Below, in pieces: positions 1 through 6,055 of a DNA stretch of 11,600 bases. The stretch's first letter is position 1. The number at the start of each line of letters is the position of its first letter. This DNA is from Pseudomonadota bacterium (GTDB taxonomy: Bacteria; Pseudomonadota; Gammaproteobacteria; Burkholderiales; Burkholderiaceae_B). The stretch is from assembly GCA_023427945.1 (NCBI GenBank), contig JAEYZR010000102.1, forward strand, positions 1 through 11,600, read 5' to 3'. Both the position numbers and the translations under genes were made by a program. Below the pieces are notes generated by a model. It was not told where the DNA came from. It made no database searches and worked only from the letters and a program-made list of their open reading frames with translations.

Positions 1-496
1 GCACGAGACCATCGCCAGGGTCCAGGATGTTCTGGATGCGGTGGCATCCAGACAGATCCACTTTGGCAAACTGGGAACGGGAGCCGCTGCCAAGGTCATC
101 AACAATGCCGTGGCGCATGCTGTGATGGCGGTGGTCGTTGAAGCAGGAGCACTTGCAACGGCGACAGGCGTGGACCATCTCAAGCTTGTGGATGTGCTTT
201 CCGACAAGGACATGGGGCTGCACAGGCCGCTGACCTATCGCTACGCCGAGCGTATCCTGCAAGGCGACTATGAGGGTGGGATGCCCCTGGATGCCGCCCG
301 CAAAGACTCCATGCTGGTGCTGCAACTGGCACAGCATTCGGGGGTGCCGCTGTTTGCCATCCAGGGCACTCATTCGGTGTACGACATGGCAGCCGCTGCT
401 GGGTATGGGCGCGAGGACTACGCGGCTATCGCCAAGCTTTGGTGCGACTGGGGACGCCCGGCCGCCCCTGCCCGCGCTTCACGAGACGGGGCATAA
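1..496 (+). CDS. Beta-hydroxyacid dehydrogenase (3-hydroxyisobutyrate dehydrogenase family), 5'-truncated by window edge
   Basis: The reading frame is open from base 2 to a TAA at 494-496, giving 164 C-terminal residues; the N-terminal Rossmann domain lies before the window. This family oxidises or reduces a beta-hydroxyacid (3-hydroxyisobutyrate, tartronate semialdehyde/glycerate, threonate and similar) with NAD(P) in the cytoplasm. The visible part is the all-helical C-terminal domain. Its signature GKLGTGAAAKVINN holds the family catalytic lysine (codon 92-94) followed by the conserved Asn pair, and the later segment DAARKDSMLVLQLA matches the conserved 'KD' helix. GTG at 41 is inside the conserved domain and is not the start. 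The stop abuts the ATG of the next dehydrogenase, so the two are probably translationally coupled in one operon. The family is clear; the substrate cannot be told from this fragment. Confidence 0.9.
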   Translation, partial: HETIARVQDVLDAVASRQIHFGKLGTGAAAKVINNAVAHAVMAVVVEAGALATATGVDHLKLVDVLSDKDMGLHRPLTYRYAERILQGDYEGGMPLDAARKDSMLVLQLAQHSGVPLFAIQGTHSVYDMAAAAGYGREDYAAIAKLWCDWGRPAAPARASRDGA

Positions 497-1453
497 ATGG
501 CGTACCGACCTGAAATAAACGGCGCAGTCTTGCAGCTGGCTTCGCTGGGCGAATACGCTGACGCGACCCTGCAAACCGAATTCGATGCCATGCAAGGCTG
601 GACCATGCCTGCGCCCGAATCCTGGGCCGTAGAAGACCGCTTGAGCGTGCGCGTGCTGGTCACTTCCGTGCGACATGGTTGCGAGGCGGGCCTGTTGCAA
701 AAGTTTCCCCGACTGCAAGCCATTTGCAGTTGGGGCGCGGGGTACGACTCCTTGCCTGTGCAAGAGGCTCGCCGCCGTGGGATTCTTGTGAGCAACACCC
801 CGGGGGTGTTGGACGAGTGCGTGGCCGATATGGCCTGGGCGCTCTTGTTGGCGAGCTCGCGAACGCTGTGTGCTGGCAATGCGTACGTCAAGACCGGCCG
901 ATGGTTGCGCAACGGCGAATATCCGCTTTCGCGGCGCGCCTGGGGAAAGCGGCTGGGGATACTGGGCCTGGGACGTATTGGTAGCGCAATCGCCCGTCGC
1001 GGGGTGGGCTTTGGTATGGAGATCCGGTATCACGCGCGCAAGCCGCGTGGGCAGGTCGGCTATGAGTATGAGGGCGATTTGCAGGCGCTTGCGGCGTGGT
1101 CGGACTTCCTGGTGGTTGCCTGTGTCGGTGGGGAACAGACGCGAGGTCTGGTGAGCGAATCGGTTCTGCAGGCGCTCGGACCGCAGGGTATTCTGATCAA
1201 CATCGCCCGGGGTTCGGTGGTGGACGAAGCGGCCATGATTCGTTTGCTGGAGCACGGCCAGCTTGGCGGTGCGGGCCTGGATGTCGTTCAAGGAGAGCCG
1301 GGTGCGCCGCTGGCACTGCGCAACCTGGACAATGTCGTGCTGATGCCGCATGTGGGAAGTGCGACGTATGAGACCAGGCTGGCGATGGAGCAACTGGTGG
1401 TGGACAACGTGCGCGAATTCATGCGCAATGCAAGAGTGCTGAGTGCCATATAG
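497..1453 (+). CDS. D-isomer-specific 2-hydroxyacid dehydrogenase (glyoxylate/hydroxypyruvate reductase-like)
   Basis: This 318-residue protein has the usual length and layout of NAD(P)-dependent D-2-hydroxyacid dehydrogenases, cytoplasmic enzymes that interconvert 2-ketoacids and D-2-hydroxyacids. The coenzyme domain begins with GILGLGRIG (glycine motif about 157-162). The catalytic triad is visible: Arg238 in NIARGS, Glu267 in VQGEPGA and His285 in LMPHVGSAT. The acidic residue that favours NAD after beta strand 2 is absent; the segment reads YHARKP (179-184), whose basic Arg181/Lys182 suggest NADP(H) preference, as in GhrA/GRHPR-type reductases (inference). The ATG directly follows the TAA of the upstream HIBADH-family gene, with only a weak GGGG at 488-491 as ribosome site, which fits coupled translation. 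Two hydroxyacid dehydrogenases in tandem suggest catabolism of a hydroxy- or sugar acid; the exact substrate is unknown. Confidence 0.9.
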   Translation: MAYRPEINGAVLQLASLGEYADATLQTEFDAMQGWTMPAPESWAVEDRLSVRVLVTSVRHGCEAGLLQKFPRLQAICSWGAGYDSLPVQEARRRGILVSNTPGVLDECVADMAWALLLASSRTLCAGNAYVKTGRWLRNGEYPLSRRAWGKRLGILGLGRIGSAIARRGVGFGMEIRYHARKPRGQVGYEYEGDLQALAAWSDFLVVACVGGEQTRGLVSESVLQALGPQGILINIARGSVVDEAAMIRLLEHGQLGGAGLDVVQGEPGAPLALRNLDNVVLMPHVGSATYETRLAMEQLVVDNVREFMRNARVLSAI

Positions 1454-1561
1454 GCGCCCCGCGACTCAGTGATTTTCCGCGACCTCGTATTGCGAGTAAG
1501 GTTATGCAGATAGGCCTGTATAGCCCGGCACCCTGGCCTGTGCCGCTTGCGGAAACAGAAC

Positions 1562-1813
1562 ATGATGAATCTCCTGCGTTTAGCACTAAGGCCGGCCCTC
1601 GTGGTCGCGGCGTGTGTGTCGATTGCCGCTTGCGCGAACACGCCGCCTCGATCGGCCGAGATGGACTATCGAACCCGGTCCCTGCCGGGTAAGGGCGCGG
1701 GCAGCCCCACGGATACCTCGGATCAGCGTTTGACCATACAGTCGGGCGAGGGGGAAAAACTGAATCTGCCCTGGTTCGTCAAGGACACGCAGGACTGGGT
1801 CAACCGGCAGTGA
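1562..1813 (+). CDS. Small putative lipoprotein of unknown function
   Basis: An 83-residue protein with an N-terminal signal (basic Arg6/Arg10, hydrophobic LALRPALVVAACVSIAAC) and a type II signal-peptidase site. Two consecutive lipoboxes are present: VAAC at Cys18 and IAAC at Cys24. Cys24 gives the more usual signal length. The residue after Cys24 is Ala rather than Asp, so outer-membrane sorting would be expected. The mature part is polar and ends in an aromatic-rich tail (LNLPWFVKDTQDWVNRQ). I chose the ATG at 1562, preceded by GGAA at 1551-1554; the next ATG (1565) and an upstream TTG (1547) are alternatives. I do not recognise the family and see no enzyme motif. It stands alone, 108 nt after the dehydrogenase pair and just before a strong hairpin. 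Confidence 0.75.
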   Translation: MMNLLRLALRPALVVAACVSIAACANTPPRSAEMDYRTRSLPGKGAGSPTDTSDQRLTIQSGEGEKLNLPWFVKDTQDWVNRQ

Positions 1814-1818
1814 CGACG

Positions 1819-1848
1819 CCGGCTTCGCCTGTCAGCGGGCGAAGCCGG
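1819..1848. terminator. Perfect 11-bp hairpin at convergent gene junction
   Basis: Arms 1819-1829 (CCGGCTTCGCC) and 1838-1848 (GGCGAAGCCGG) are exact reverse complements around an 8-nt loop, starting 5 nt after the lipoprotein stop codon. There is no T tract on either side, so it is not a textbook intrinsic terminator. Position and stem strength still suggest it ends or protects the 3' ends of the converging transcripts. Confidence 0.65.
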
Positions 1849-1858
1849 ACAATCGTGG

Positions 1859-1882
1859 CCTGGCGCCAATCATCGCGCCAGG
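1859..1882. terminator. Second perfect hairpin, 8-bp stem, overlapping the leuD-like stop codon
   Basis: Arms 1859-1866 (CCTGGCGC) and 1875-1882 (GCGCCAGG) are exact reverse complements with an 8-nt loop. The stop codon of the leuD-like gene (TGA, 1872-1870 on the - strand) lies in the loop, and the 3' arm covers its last codons. There is no T tract. It may slow or end + strand transcription, or act on the end of the leuCD-like messenger. Confidence 0.45.
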
Positions 1883-2598
1883 GTGGCCAGGGTCTTTCCT
1901 GCCACGTCTTGGAGCCAGGGGCGGCGCTCGCCGCTGGCGTGGGCGAACGCCTCGATCAGCGTCGAGTGGGCGAGGGTGGCGCCTATCATGTCGTGCCCGT
2001 GCAGGAACATCGAGCGCAGGCGGGGCGCGATCTCGAAACTTGAACGGAACGGGCCTGCTTCGACGGTGCCTGCACGCACGTCGATGGTGACGGGCAGGGG
2101 CTGGGCGGACTGTTCGCATTGGGCCAGCAGCGTGGCGATGTCGGTGTCGGGCAGCATGATCAGCATCAGGCGGTTGTTCATGGCGTTGGAGTAGAAGATC
2201 TCGCCGAAGCTGGGGGCGATGATGGCCCGGATGCCGAACTGCAACATGCCCCACACGGCATGCTCGCGGCTGGAGCCGCACCCGAAGTTCGCGCCGGCGA
2301 TCAGGATGTCGGCCCCGGAATAGGCTGCCTGGTTGAGCACGAAGTCGGGCCGCTGATTACCCGCCTCGTCATGGCGCAGATCGTAGAACAGGCCTTCGGC
2401 CAGGCCGGACTTGTCGATGCCGCGCAGGAACTGCTTGGGCATGATCTGATCGGTATCGACGTTGTTGATGGGCAGCGGCGCAGCGCTGCCGATGATGCGG
2501 TCGTGCGTCGCTGAGTCGTGGTCCTGGGCGCAGGCGGGTTCAACATGCGCCGCGATGGTCTGGGCGTGCGAGGTCGTGCGGGTGTCATGCGTGGACAT
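1870..2598 (-). CDS. leuD: LeuD-like small subunit of an isopropylmalate-dehydratase-type hydro-lyase
   Basis: A 242-residue swivel-domain subunit that pairs with the adjacent LeuC-like protein to form an aconitase-type hydro-lyase. It shows the LeuD hallmarks: NVDTDQIMPKQFL (46-58), RPDFVLNQ (83-90), the substrate-loop motif NFGCGSSREHAVW (104-116), IIAPSFGEIFYSN (126-138) and the C-terminal RRPWL (225-229). Canonical LeuD is about 200-216 residues and starts just before the NVDTD motif; this one carries about 26 extra N-terminal residues rich in His, Thr and Ser, which I do not recognise. The start at 2598 is set by GGAGGTGG five bases upstream; an in-frame ATG at 2622 lacks this. The gene overlaps the end of the leuC-like gene by 14 nt, so translation is probably coupled. 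No leuB follows; the next gene downstream is convergent. The true substrate may be isopropylmalate, 2-methylmalate/citraconate or malate/maleate. Confidence 0.9.
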   Translation of the reverse strand: MSTHDTRTTSHAQTIAAHVEPACAQDHDSATHDRIIGSAAPLPINNVDTDQIMPKQFLRGIDKSGLAEGLFYDLRHDEAGNQRPDFVLNQAAYSGADILIAGANFGCGSSREHAVWGMLQFGIRAIIAPSFGEIFYSNAMNNRLMLIMLPDTDIATLLAQCEQSAQPLPVTIDVRAGTVEAGPFRSSFEIAPRLRSMFLHGHDMIGATLAHSTLIEAFAHASGERRPWLQDVAGKTLATLAR

Positions 2599-4006
2599 GG
2601 TCCACCTCCAGGGTGCGGACATCGGTGATACAGCCTCGAATCGCGGCAGCGGCGGCCATTGCGGGGCTCATCAGATGCGTGATGGCGCCGCGGCCCTGGC
2701 GGCCTTCGAAGTTGCGGTTGGTGGTGGAGGCGCAGCGTGTGCCCGGTGCCAGGACGTCGTCGTTCATGGCCAGGCACATCGAACAGCCGGGCTTGCGCCA
2801 TTCGAATCCGGCTTCGCGCAGGATGTCTGCCAGGCCCTCGGCTTCGGCCTGCTGCCTGACGGCACCCGATCCGGGTACCACCATCGCCCGTACGCCATTG
2901 GCCACGCGGTGACCTTGCACCACCTGCGCGACCGCGCGCAGATCCTCGATGCGGGCGTTGGTGCACGAACCGATGAACACATGCTGCACAGCCAGACCAT
3001 CGAGCGATGCACCCGGCGTGATGCCGGTATAGCGCAGCGCGCGCTCGGCGCTGTCGCGTGCCACACCGGCTGCCGACGCGGGCAGGGGGACGATGCTGTC
3101 GATGGGGATGGCCTGATCGGGACTGGTGCCCCAGGTGACGTAGGGAGCGACGGTTGCGGCGTCGAACACATGCTCGACATCGAAGACGGCCTGTGCGTCG
3201 CTGTGGCACTGCGCCCAGTCGTTCAGGGCGGCCGTGCGCAAGGTGCCTGTGATGTCGGGGGCACGGGCCAGCACGTAGTCAATGGCCTTCTGGTCCGGGG
3301 CGATCAAGGCGCCGCGGGCGCCGGCTTCGACGGTCATGTTGCACACGGTGAAGCGGGCTTCCACCGACAGGGCATCGATGGCCGTGCCGCAGTATTCGAC
3401 CACGAAACCGCGTGCGCCCTGCGCGCCGATGCGGCTGATGATCATGAGCACCAGATCCTTGGCGGTCGTGCCCAGGGGCAGGATGCCGTCCACACGAATG
3501 CGCATGGTGTCGGCCAGTCGATAGACCAGCGTCTGGGTGGCCAGCACGTGTTCGACTTCCGAGGTGCCGATGCCAAACCCCAGGGCACCAAGGGCGCCGT
3601 AGGTGGTGGTGTGGCTGTCGCCGCAGATCACGACCATGCCGGGCCGGATCATGCCATGCTCGGGCGCCACGACGTGCTCTATGCCCTGCAGGTCGTCGTT
3701 GGTGTCGAACAGCGGGATGCCGTGCCGGTCGCAGTTGCGCTTCAGGTTGGTGGCCTGCAGCGCCGAGGCAGGGTCCTGGATGACGCGTGGCGCCACCGCA
3801 TGCGTGGGAATGATGTGGCTGACGACCGCCACATTCTGCCTGGGCTGCGGCACGCCACGGCCCTGCTCATGCAGCCCCGCAAACGCTTGCGGACTGGTGT
3901 ACTCATTCATCAGGTGCAGATCGCAGTAAAGCAGTACGTTCTGCTCGTCCAGTGTCAGGACGGTGTGCTCGGCCACCAGTTTTTCGTAAAGCGTGCGGGC
4001 TGTCAT
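2585..4006 (-). CDS. leuC: LeuC-like large subunit of an isopropylmalate-dehydratase-type hydro-lyase ([4Fe-4S])
   Basis: A 473-residue catalytic subunit of the aconitase superfamily, close to LeuC in length (about 467). It would catalyse dehydration/rehydration of a hydroxy-dicarboxylic acid in the cytoplasm using a [4Fe-4S] cluster. The three cluster ligands are visible: Cys348 in GSCTNARIEDLR, and Cys408 and Cys411 in KPGCSMCLAMN. Other LeuC hallmarks are the TSPQAF segment (37-42), the run GDSHTTTYGALGALGFGIGT (129-148), the SEVEHVLATQT that follows it, VCNMTVEAGARG (221-232) and CASTTNRNFEGRQGRG (425-440). The early motif usually read as HLVHE is HLMNE here. The gene starts 5 nt after the stop of the Bug-type binding protein, with TGGAGT as ribosome site, so the three genes form one operon. 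The lack of a leuB and the link to an uptake protein point to a catabolic paralogue rather than leucine synthesis (inference). Confidence 0.92.
   Translation of the reverse strand: MTARTLYEKLVAEHTVLTLDEQNVLLYCDLHLMNEYTSPQAFAGLHEQGRGVPQPRQNVAVVSHIIPTHAVAPRVIQDPASALQATNLKRNCDRHGIPLFDTNDDLQGIEHVVAPEHGMIRPGMVVICGDSHTTTYGALGALGFGIGTSEVEHVLATQTLVYRLADTMRIRVDGILPLGTTAKDLVLMIISRIGAQGARGFVVEYCGTAIDALSVEARFTVCNMTVEAGARGALIAPDQKAIDYVLARAPDITGTLRTAALNDWAQCHSDAQAVFDVEHVFDAATVAPYVTWGTSPDQAIPIDSIVPLPASAAGVARDSAERALRYTGITPGASLDGLAVQHVFIGSCTNARIEDLRAVAQVVQGHRVANGVRAMVVPGSGAVRQQAEAEGLADILREAGFEWRKPGCSMCLAMNDDVLAPGTRCASTTNRNFEGRQGRGAITHLMSPAMAAAAAIRGCITDVRTLEVDHVHA
2601..2609 (-). promoter_or_regulatory. Strong ribosome-binding site fixing the leuD-like start
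   Basis: On the - strand the bases read GGAGGTGGA, five nucleotides before the ATG at 2598. It lies inside the 3' end of the leuC-like gene. It decides the start at 2598 over the in-frame ATG at 2622, which would place the ribosome site within the coding sequence. Confidence 0.75.
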
Positions 4007-4011
4007 GTCGT

Positions 4012-4986
4012 TTACTCCACGGTGATGCCGCGTTCTTTGACCAGCTTGGCCCAGACCGGCATTTCATTGGTGAGGCGCTCGCGGGCCTGTGCCGGGGTGG
4101 TGGCCTGGGGATCAAAACCTTGTTCCACCATGCGCTTGGTCAGGGCGGGCGATCCGATCACCGCGTTCAGCGTCGCGTTCAGTTTGTCGATGACCGGCTG
4201 CGGCGTGCCTGCGGGGGCAAAGGTCATGAACCAGGTTTCGAAGGCATAGTCCGCCACGCCAGCCTCGGCAATGGTGGGCACGTCGGGCATCAGCGGCGAG
4301 CGTTTGGGGCCTGTCACGCCCAGGGCGCGCAGCTTGCCGCCCTGGACATGCTGCTGCGCGGCGGACAGCACCGGAAAGCTCATGTCGACCTGTCCGGCCA
4401 TCGTGTCCACCAGCGCCGGACCGCCGCCACGGTACGGCACGTGCAGGATGTCCACGCCGGCCAGCGACTTGAACAGCTCGGCCGACATGTGAAAGGTGCT
4501 GCCGGGGCCGGCCGAGCCGTAACTCAGCTTGCCGGGCTGGTCCTTCGCGGCGGCCACCAGTTCCTTCAGGTTTTGCGCAGGCAGCGCCGGATTGATGACC
4601 AGCACGTGCTGCGAGGTCGCGACCATGCCGATGGGGGCCAGATCCTTCTCGGTGTCGAAGTTCATCTTCTTGAAGATCGCGGGATTGATCGCCAGCGATA
4701 CGGTCTGCAGGCCGATCGTGTAGCCATCGGCCGCAGCCTTGGCGACGGCGTCCACCCCGATGTTGCCACCCGCGCCGCCGCGATTCTCGATGATCATGGG
4801 TTGCCCCAGTTCTTTTGCCCAGGCATCGGCCACCAGGCGCGCTGCGATATCGGCGCTGCCACCGGGTGCGTAAGGAACGATCAGCCGTACTGCGCGATCC
4901 GGAAAGCTGGCCTGCGCGTGGGCAAGCAGCGGGACGGCAAACAGGACGCTGGCCAGACAGGCCCGGCGCAAGTGGGAAATCTTCAT
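4012..4986 (-). CDS. Bug/TctC-family periplasmic solute-binding protein
   Basis: A 324-residue exported binding protein of the tripartite tricarboxylate receptor (Bug) family, typical in length. A Sec signal peptide covers about residues 1-24 (MKISHLRR, hydrophobic core, then AHA before QAS). The mature protein opens with the family motif RAVRLIVPYAPGGSADIAAR (31-50), followed by a conserved IIENRGGAGGNIG segment; the carboxylate of the ligand is normally bound by such loops. Bug proteins bind small carboxylates or amides in the periplasm, and many are orphans with no membrane partner nearby. No TctA/TctB gene is seen here. AAGGAGA lies 7 nt before the ATG. As first gene of the operon with the LeuCD-like pair, it probably captures the substrate of that hydro-lyase or a precursor (inference). 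It could also serve as a sensing partner. Confidence 0.92.
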   Translation of the reverse strand: MKISHLRRACLASVLFAVPLLAHAQASFPDRAVRLIVPYAPGGSADIAARLVADAWAKELGQPMIIENRGGAGGNIGVDAVAKAAADGYTIGLQTVSLAINPAIFKKMNFDTEKDLAPIGMVATSQHVLVINPALPAQNLKELVAAAKDQPGKLSYGSAGPGSTFHMSAELFKSLAGVDILHVPYRGGGPALVDTMAGQVDMSFPVLSAAQQHVQGGKLRALGVTGPKRSPLMPDVPTIAEAGVADYAFETWFMTFAPAGTPQPVIDKLNATLNAVIGSPALTKRMVEQGFDPQATTPAQARERLTNEMPVWAKLVKERGITVE

Positions 4987-5029
4987 GGTTGTCTCCTTGT
5001 TGTTATCGGCATCATCTTTAAGCTTCAGG

Positions 5030-5044
5030 CCACGGATGCCGTGG
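5030..5044. repeat. Short perfect hairpin in the leader of the Bug/leuCD-like operon
   Basis: CCACGG (5030-5035) and CCGTGG (5039-5044) pair perfectly around a 3-nt loop, 44 bp upstream of the binding-protein start. If transcription begins near 5046, the hairpin would form the very 5' end of the messenger and could stabilise it. It may instead be a protein-binding dyad. Confidence 0.4.
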
Positions 5045-5052
5045 TCCGATCG

Positions 5053-5058
5053 ATTCTA
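5053..5058 (-). promoter_or_regulatory. Putative -10 element for the Bug/leuCD-like operon
   Basis: On the - strand the bases read TAGAAT, five of six matches to TATAAT. The hexamer 17 nt upstream (ATCATT) is a poor -35, as expected for an activator-dependent promoter, and lies inside the first copy of the AAGGAAATRAT repeat. This is a prediction from sequence only. Confidence 0.4.
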
Positions 5059-5070
5059 GTCTTCGCTCAA

Positions 5071-5118
5071 AAGGAAATGATTGGTGTCAGGCGAAGATAT
5101 AATTTCCACCAAGGAAAT
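5071..5118. promoter_or_regulatory. Putative LysR operator: paired 11-bp repeat plus dyad over a perfect -10
   Basis: AAGGAAATGAT (5071-5081) and AAGGAAATAAT (5111-5121) differ at one base and begin exactly 40 bp apart, close to four helical turns. The second copy is half of a dyad, ATTTCC (5102-5107) and GGAAAT (5113-5118), which contains a T-N11-A pair typical of LysR boxes. A perfect TATAAT (5098-5103, + strand) overlaps the dyad, so binding there would repress the lysR promoter. Measured from the proposed start of the opposite operon (about 5046), the sites centre near -64 and -30. This matches the usual LysR recognition and activation sites. The repeats are seen; the function is inferred. 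Confidence 0.55.
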
Positions 5119-5133
5119 AATGAGGGGCCCTGC

Positions 5134-6036
5134 ATGCGTGTCGATTCCCTTTCCGATCTGGAATTCTTCGTACAGCTGGCGCAGGCAGGCAGTCTTGCCG
5201 CGACGGCTCGCGGGCAGGGCGTGGCACCGTCGACGGTGACCAAGCGGCTGGCGGCTTTGGAGCGGCGCCTCAATGTGCGGCTGGTCAATCGCACCACGCG
5301 TCGCATGAGCCTGACCGTCGAAGGTGCGGCCTTCCTGCGCGAAGGCTCGCGTGTGCTGGAGGATCTGAAAGAGCTGGAGCAACGCCTGGCCGGCGCCACG
5401 CATGCGCCGCGCGGTCTGTTGCGCGTCAACGCCACGCTTGGATTCGGGCGTGAACACATTGCGCCGCTGGTCTCGAAGTTTGCCCAGAAGTATCCCGACG
5501 TGGAGGTGTTGCTGCACCTGAGCGACCGGCCACTCAATCTGATCGAGCAAGGTTTCGACGTGGCAATACGCATCGGCGAGTTGCCTGACCAACGGTTGAC
5601 GGCGCGCAAGATTGCCGACAACGAACGCGTGCTGTGCGCCGCGCCTGCCTATCTGGCCCGGGCCGGCGAACCTGTGCGGCCAGCCGATCTGCAGACGCAT
5701 CGTTGCCTGATGATTCGCGAGAACGACGACACCATGGGCGTGTGGCGACTGGAACACGGCAGCCAGCAGGAGTCGGTGAAACTGCGCAGTCCGATGAGTA
5801 CCAACGACGGCGCCGTCGCGTTGAGCTGGGCGCTGGATGGGCAGGGTATCTTGATGCGGTCCGAATGGGATACTGTGCGGTATCTGCGTTCGGGCCGTCT
5901 TGTGAGGGTATTGCCGGACTGGTCGGCGCCACGCGCCGACATCATGGCCGTATTTCCCACCAGGCAGCATCTGTCGGCCAGGACACGCGCTTTTGTCGAC
6001 CATGTGGTCGAGCATTTCAGCCATTTCGTGTTCTAG
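5134..6036 (+). CDS. LysR-family transcriptional regulator (CrgA/DmlR-like)
   Basis: A 300-residue LysR-type regulator of typical length. The N-terminal winged helix-turn-helix spans about residues 4-65 (LSDLEFFVQLAQAGSLAATA, then VAPSTVTKRLAALERRL and RTTRRMSLTVEG), followed by a linker helix and a two-lobed effector-binding domain. The segments PRGLLRVNA, LNLIEQGFDVAIRIGELPD and LCAAPAYLARAG are characteristic of the CrgA/DmlR-like subgroup. ATG 5134 was chosen because it gives the normal N terminus and has GAGGGG at 5122-5127; the frame is open far upstream, but that stretch is antisense to the binding-protein gene. It is divergent from the Bug/leuCD-like operon, so it probably activates that operon in response to its organic-acid substrate and represses itself through the shared operator. 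The effector is unknown. Confidence 0.93.
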   Translation: MRVDSLSDLEFFVQLAQAGSLAATARGQGVAPSTVTKRLAALERRLNVRLVNRTTRRMSLTVEGAAFLREGSRVLEDLKELEQRLAGATHAPRGLLRVNATLGFGREHIAPLVSKFAQKYPDVEVLLHLSDRPLNLIEQGFDVAIRIGELPDQRLTARKIADNERVLCAAPAYLARAGEPVRPADLQTHRCLMIRENDDTMGVWRLEHGSQQESVKLRSPMSTNDGAVALSWALDGQGILMRSEWDTVRYLRSGRLVRVLPDWSAPRADIMAVFPTRQHLSARTRAFVDHVVEHFSHFVF

Positions 6037-6055
6037 ACAACCCAGGGGTATACGC

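Noticed and set aside
479..1393. 304-codon - strand frame opposite the D-2-hydroxyacid dehydrogenase
   Set aside because: It is antisense to a gene with a full catalytic triad and glycine motif. The product is Arg/Gln/His-rich with no recognisable domain.
1454..1561. Promoter for the lipoprotein gene
   Set aside because: TTGCGA at 1490 and the TATAG near 1519 are too far apart to make a normal promoter; nothing convincing was found.
1870..4006. Assignment of the pair to the main leucine operon
   Set aside because: No leuB or leuA nearby and a Bug receptor in the operon; the biosynthetic role cannot be excluded but is not favoured.
2462..4249. Long + strand open frame of about 595 codons
   Set aside because: It is wholly antisense to the leuC-like gene and parts of its neighbours, which carry every family motif and the iron-sulfur cysteines. 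The translated frame is a low-complexity Gly/His/Gln/Asp product typical of a GC-rich shadow.
3952..5133. Upstream extension of the first LysR regulator by 394 codons
   Set aside because: The frame is open but antisense to the Bug-type gene and the divergent control region. LysR proteins begin at the helix-turn-helix, as ATG 5134 gives.
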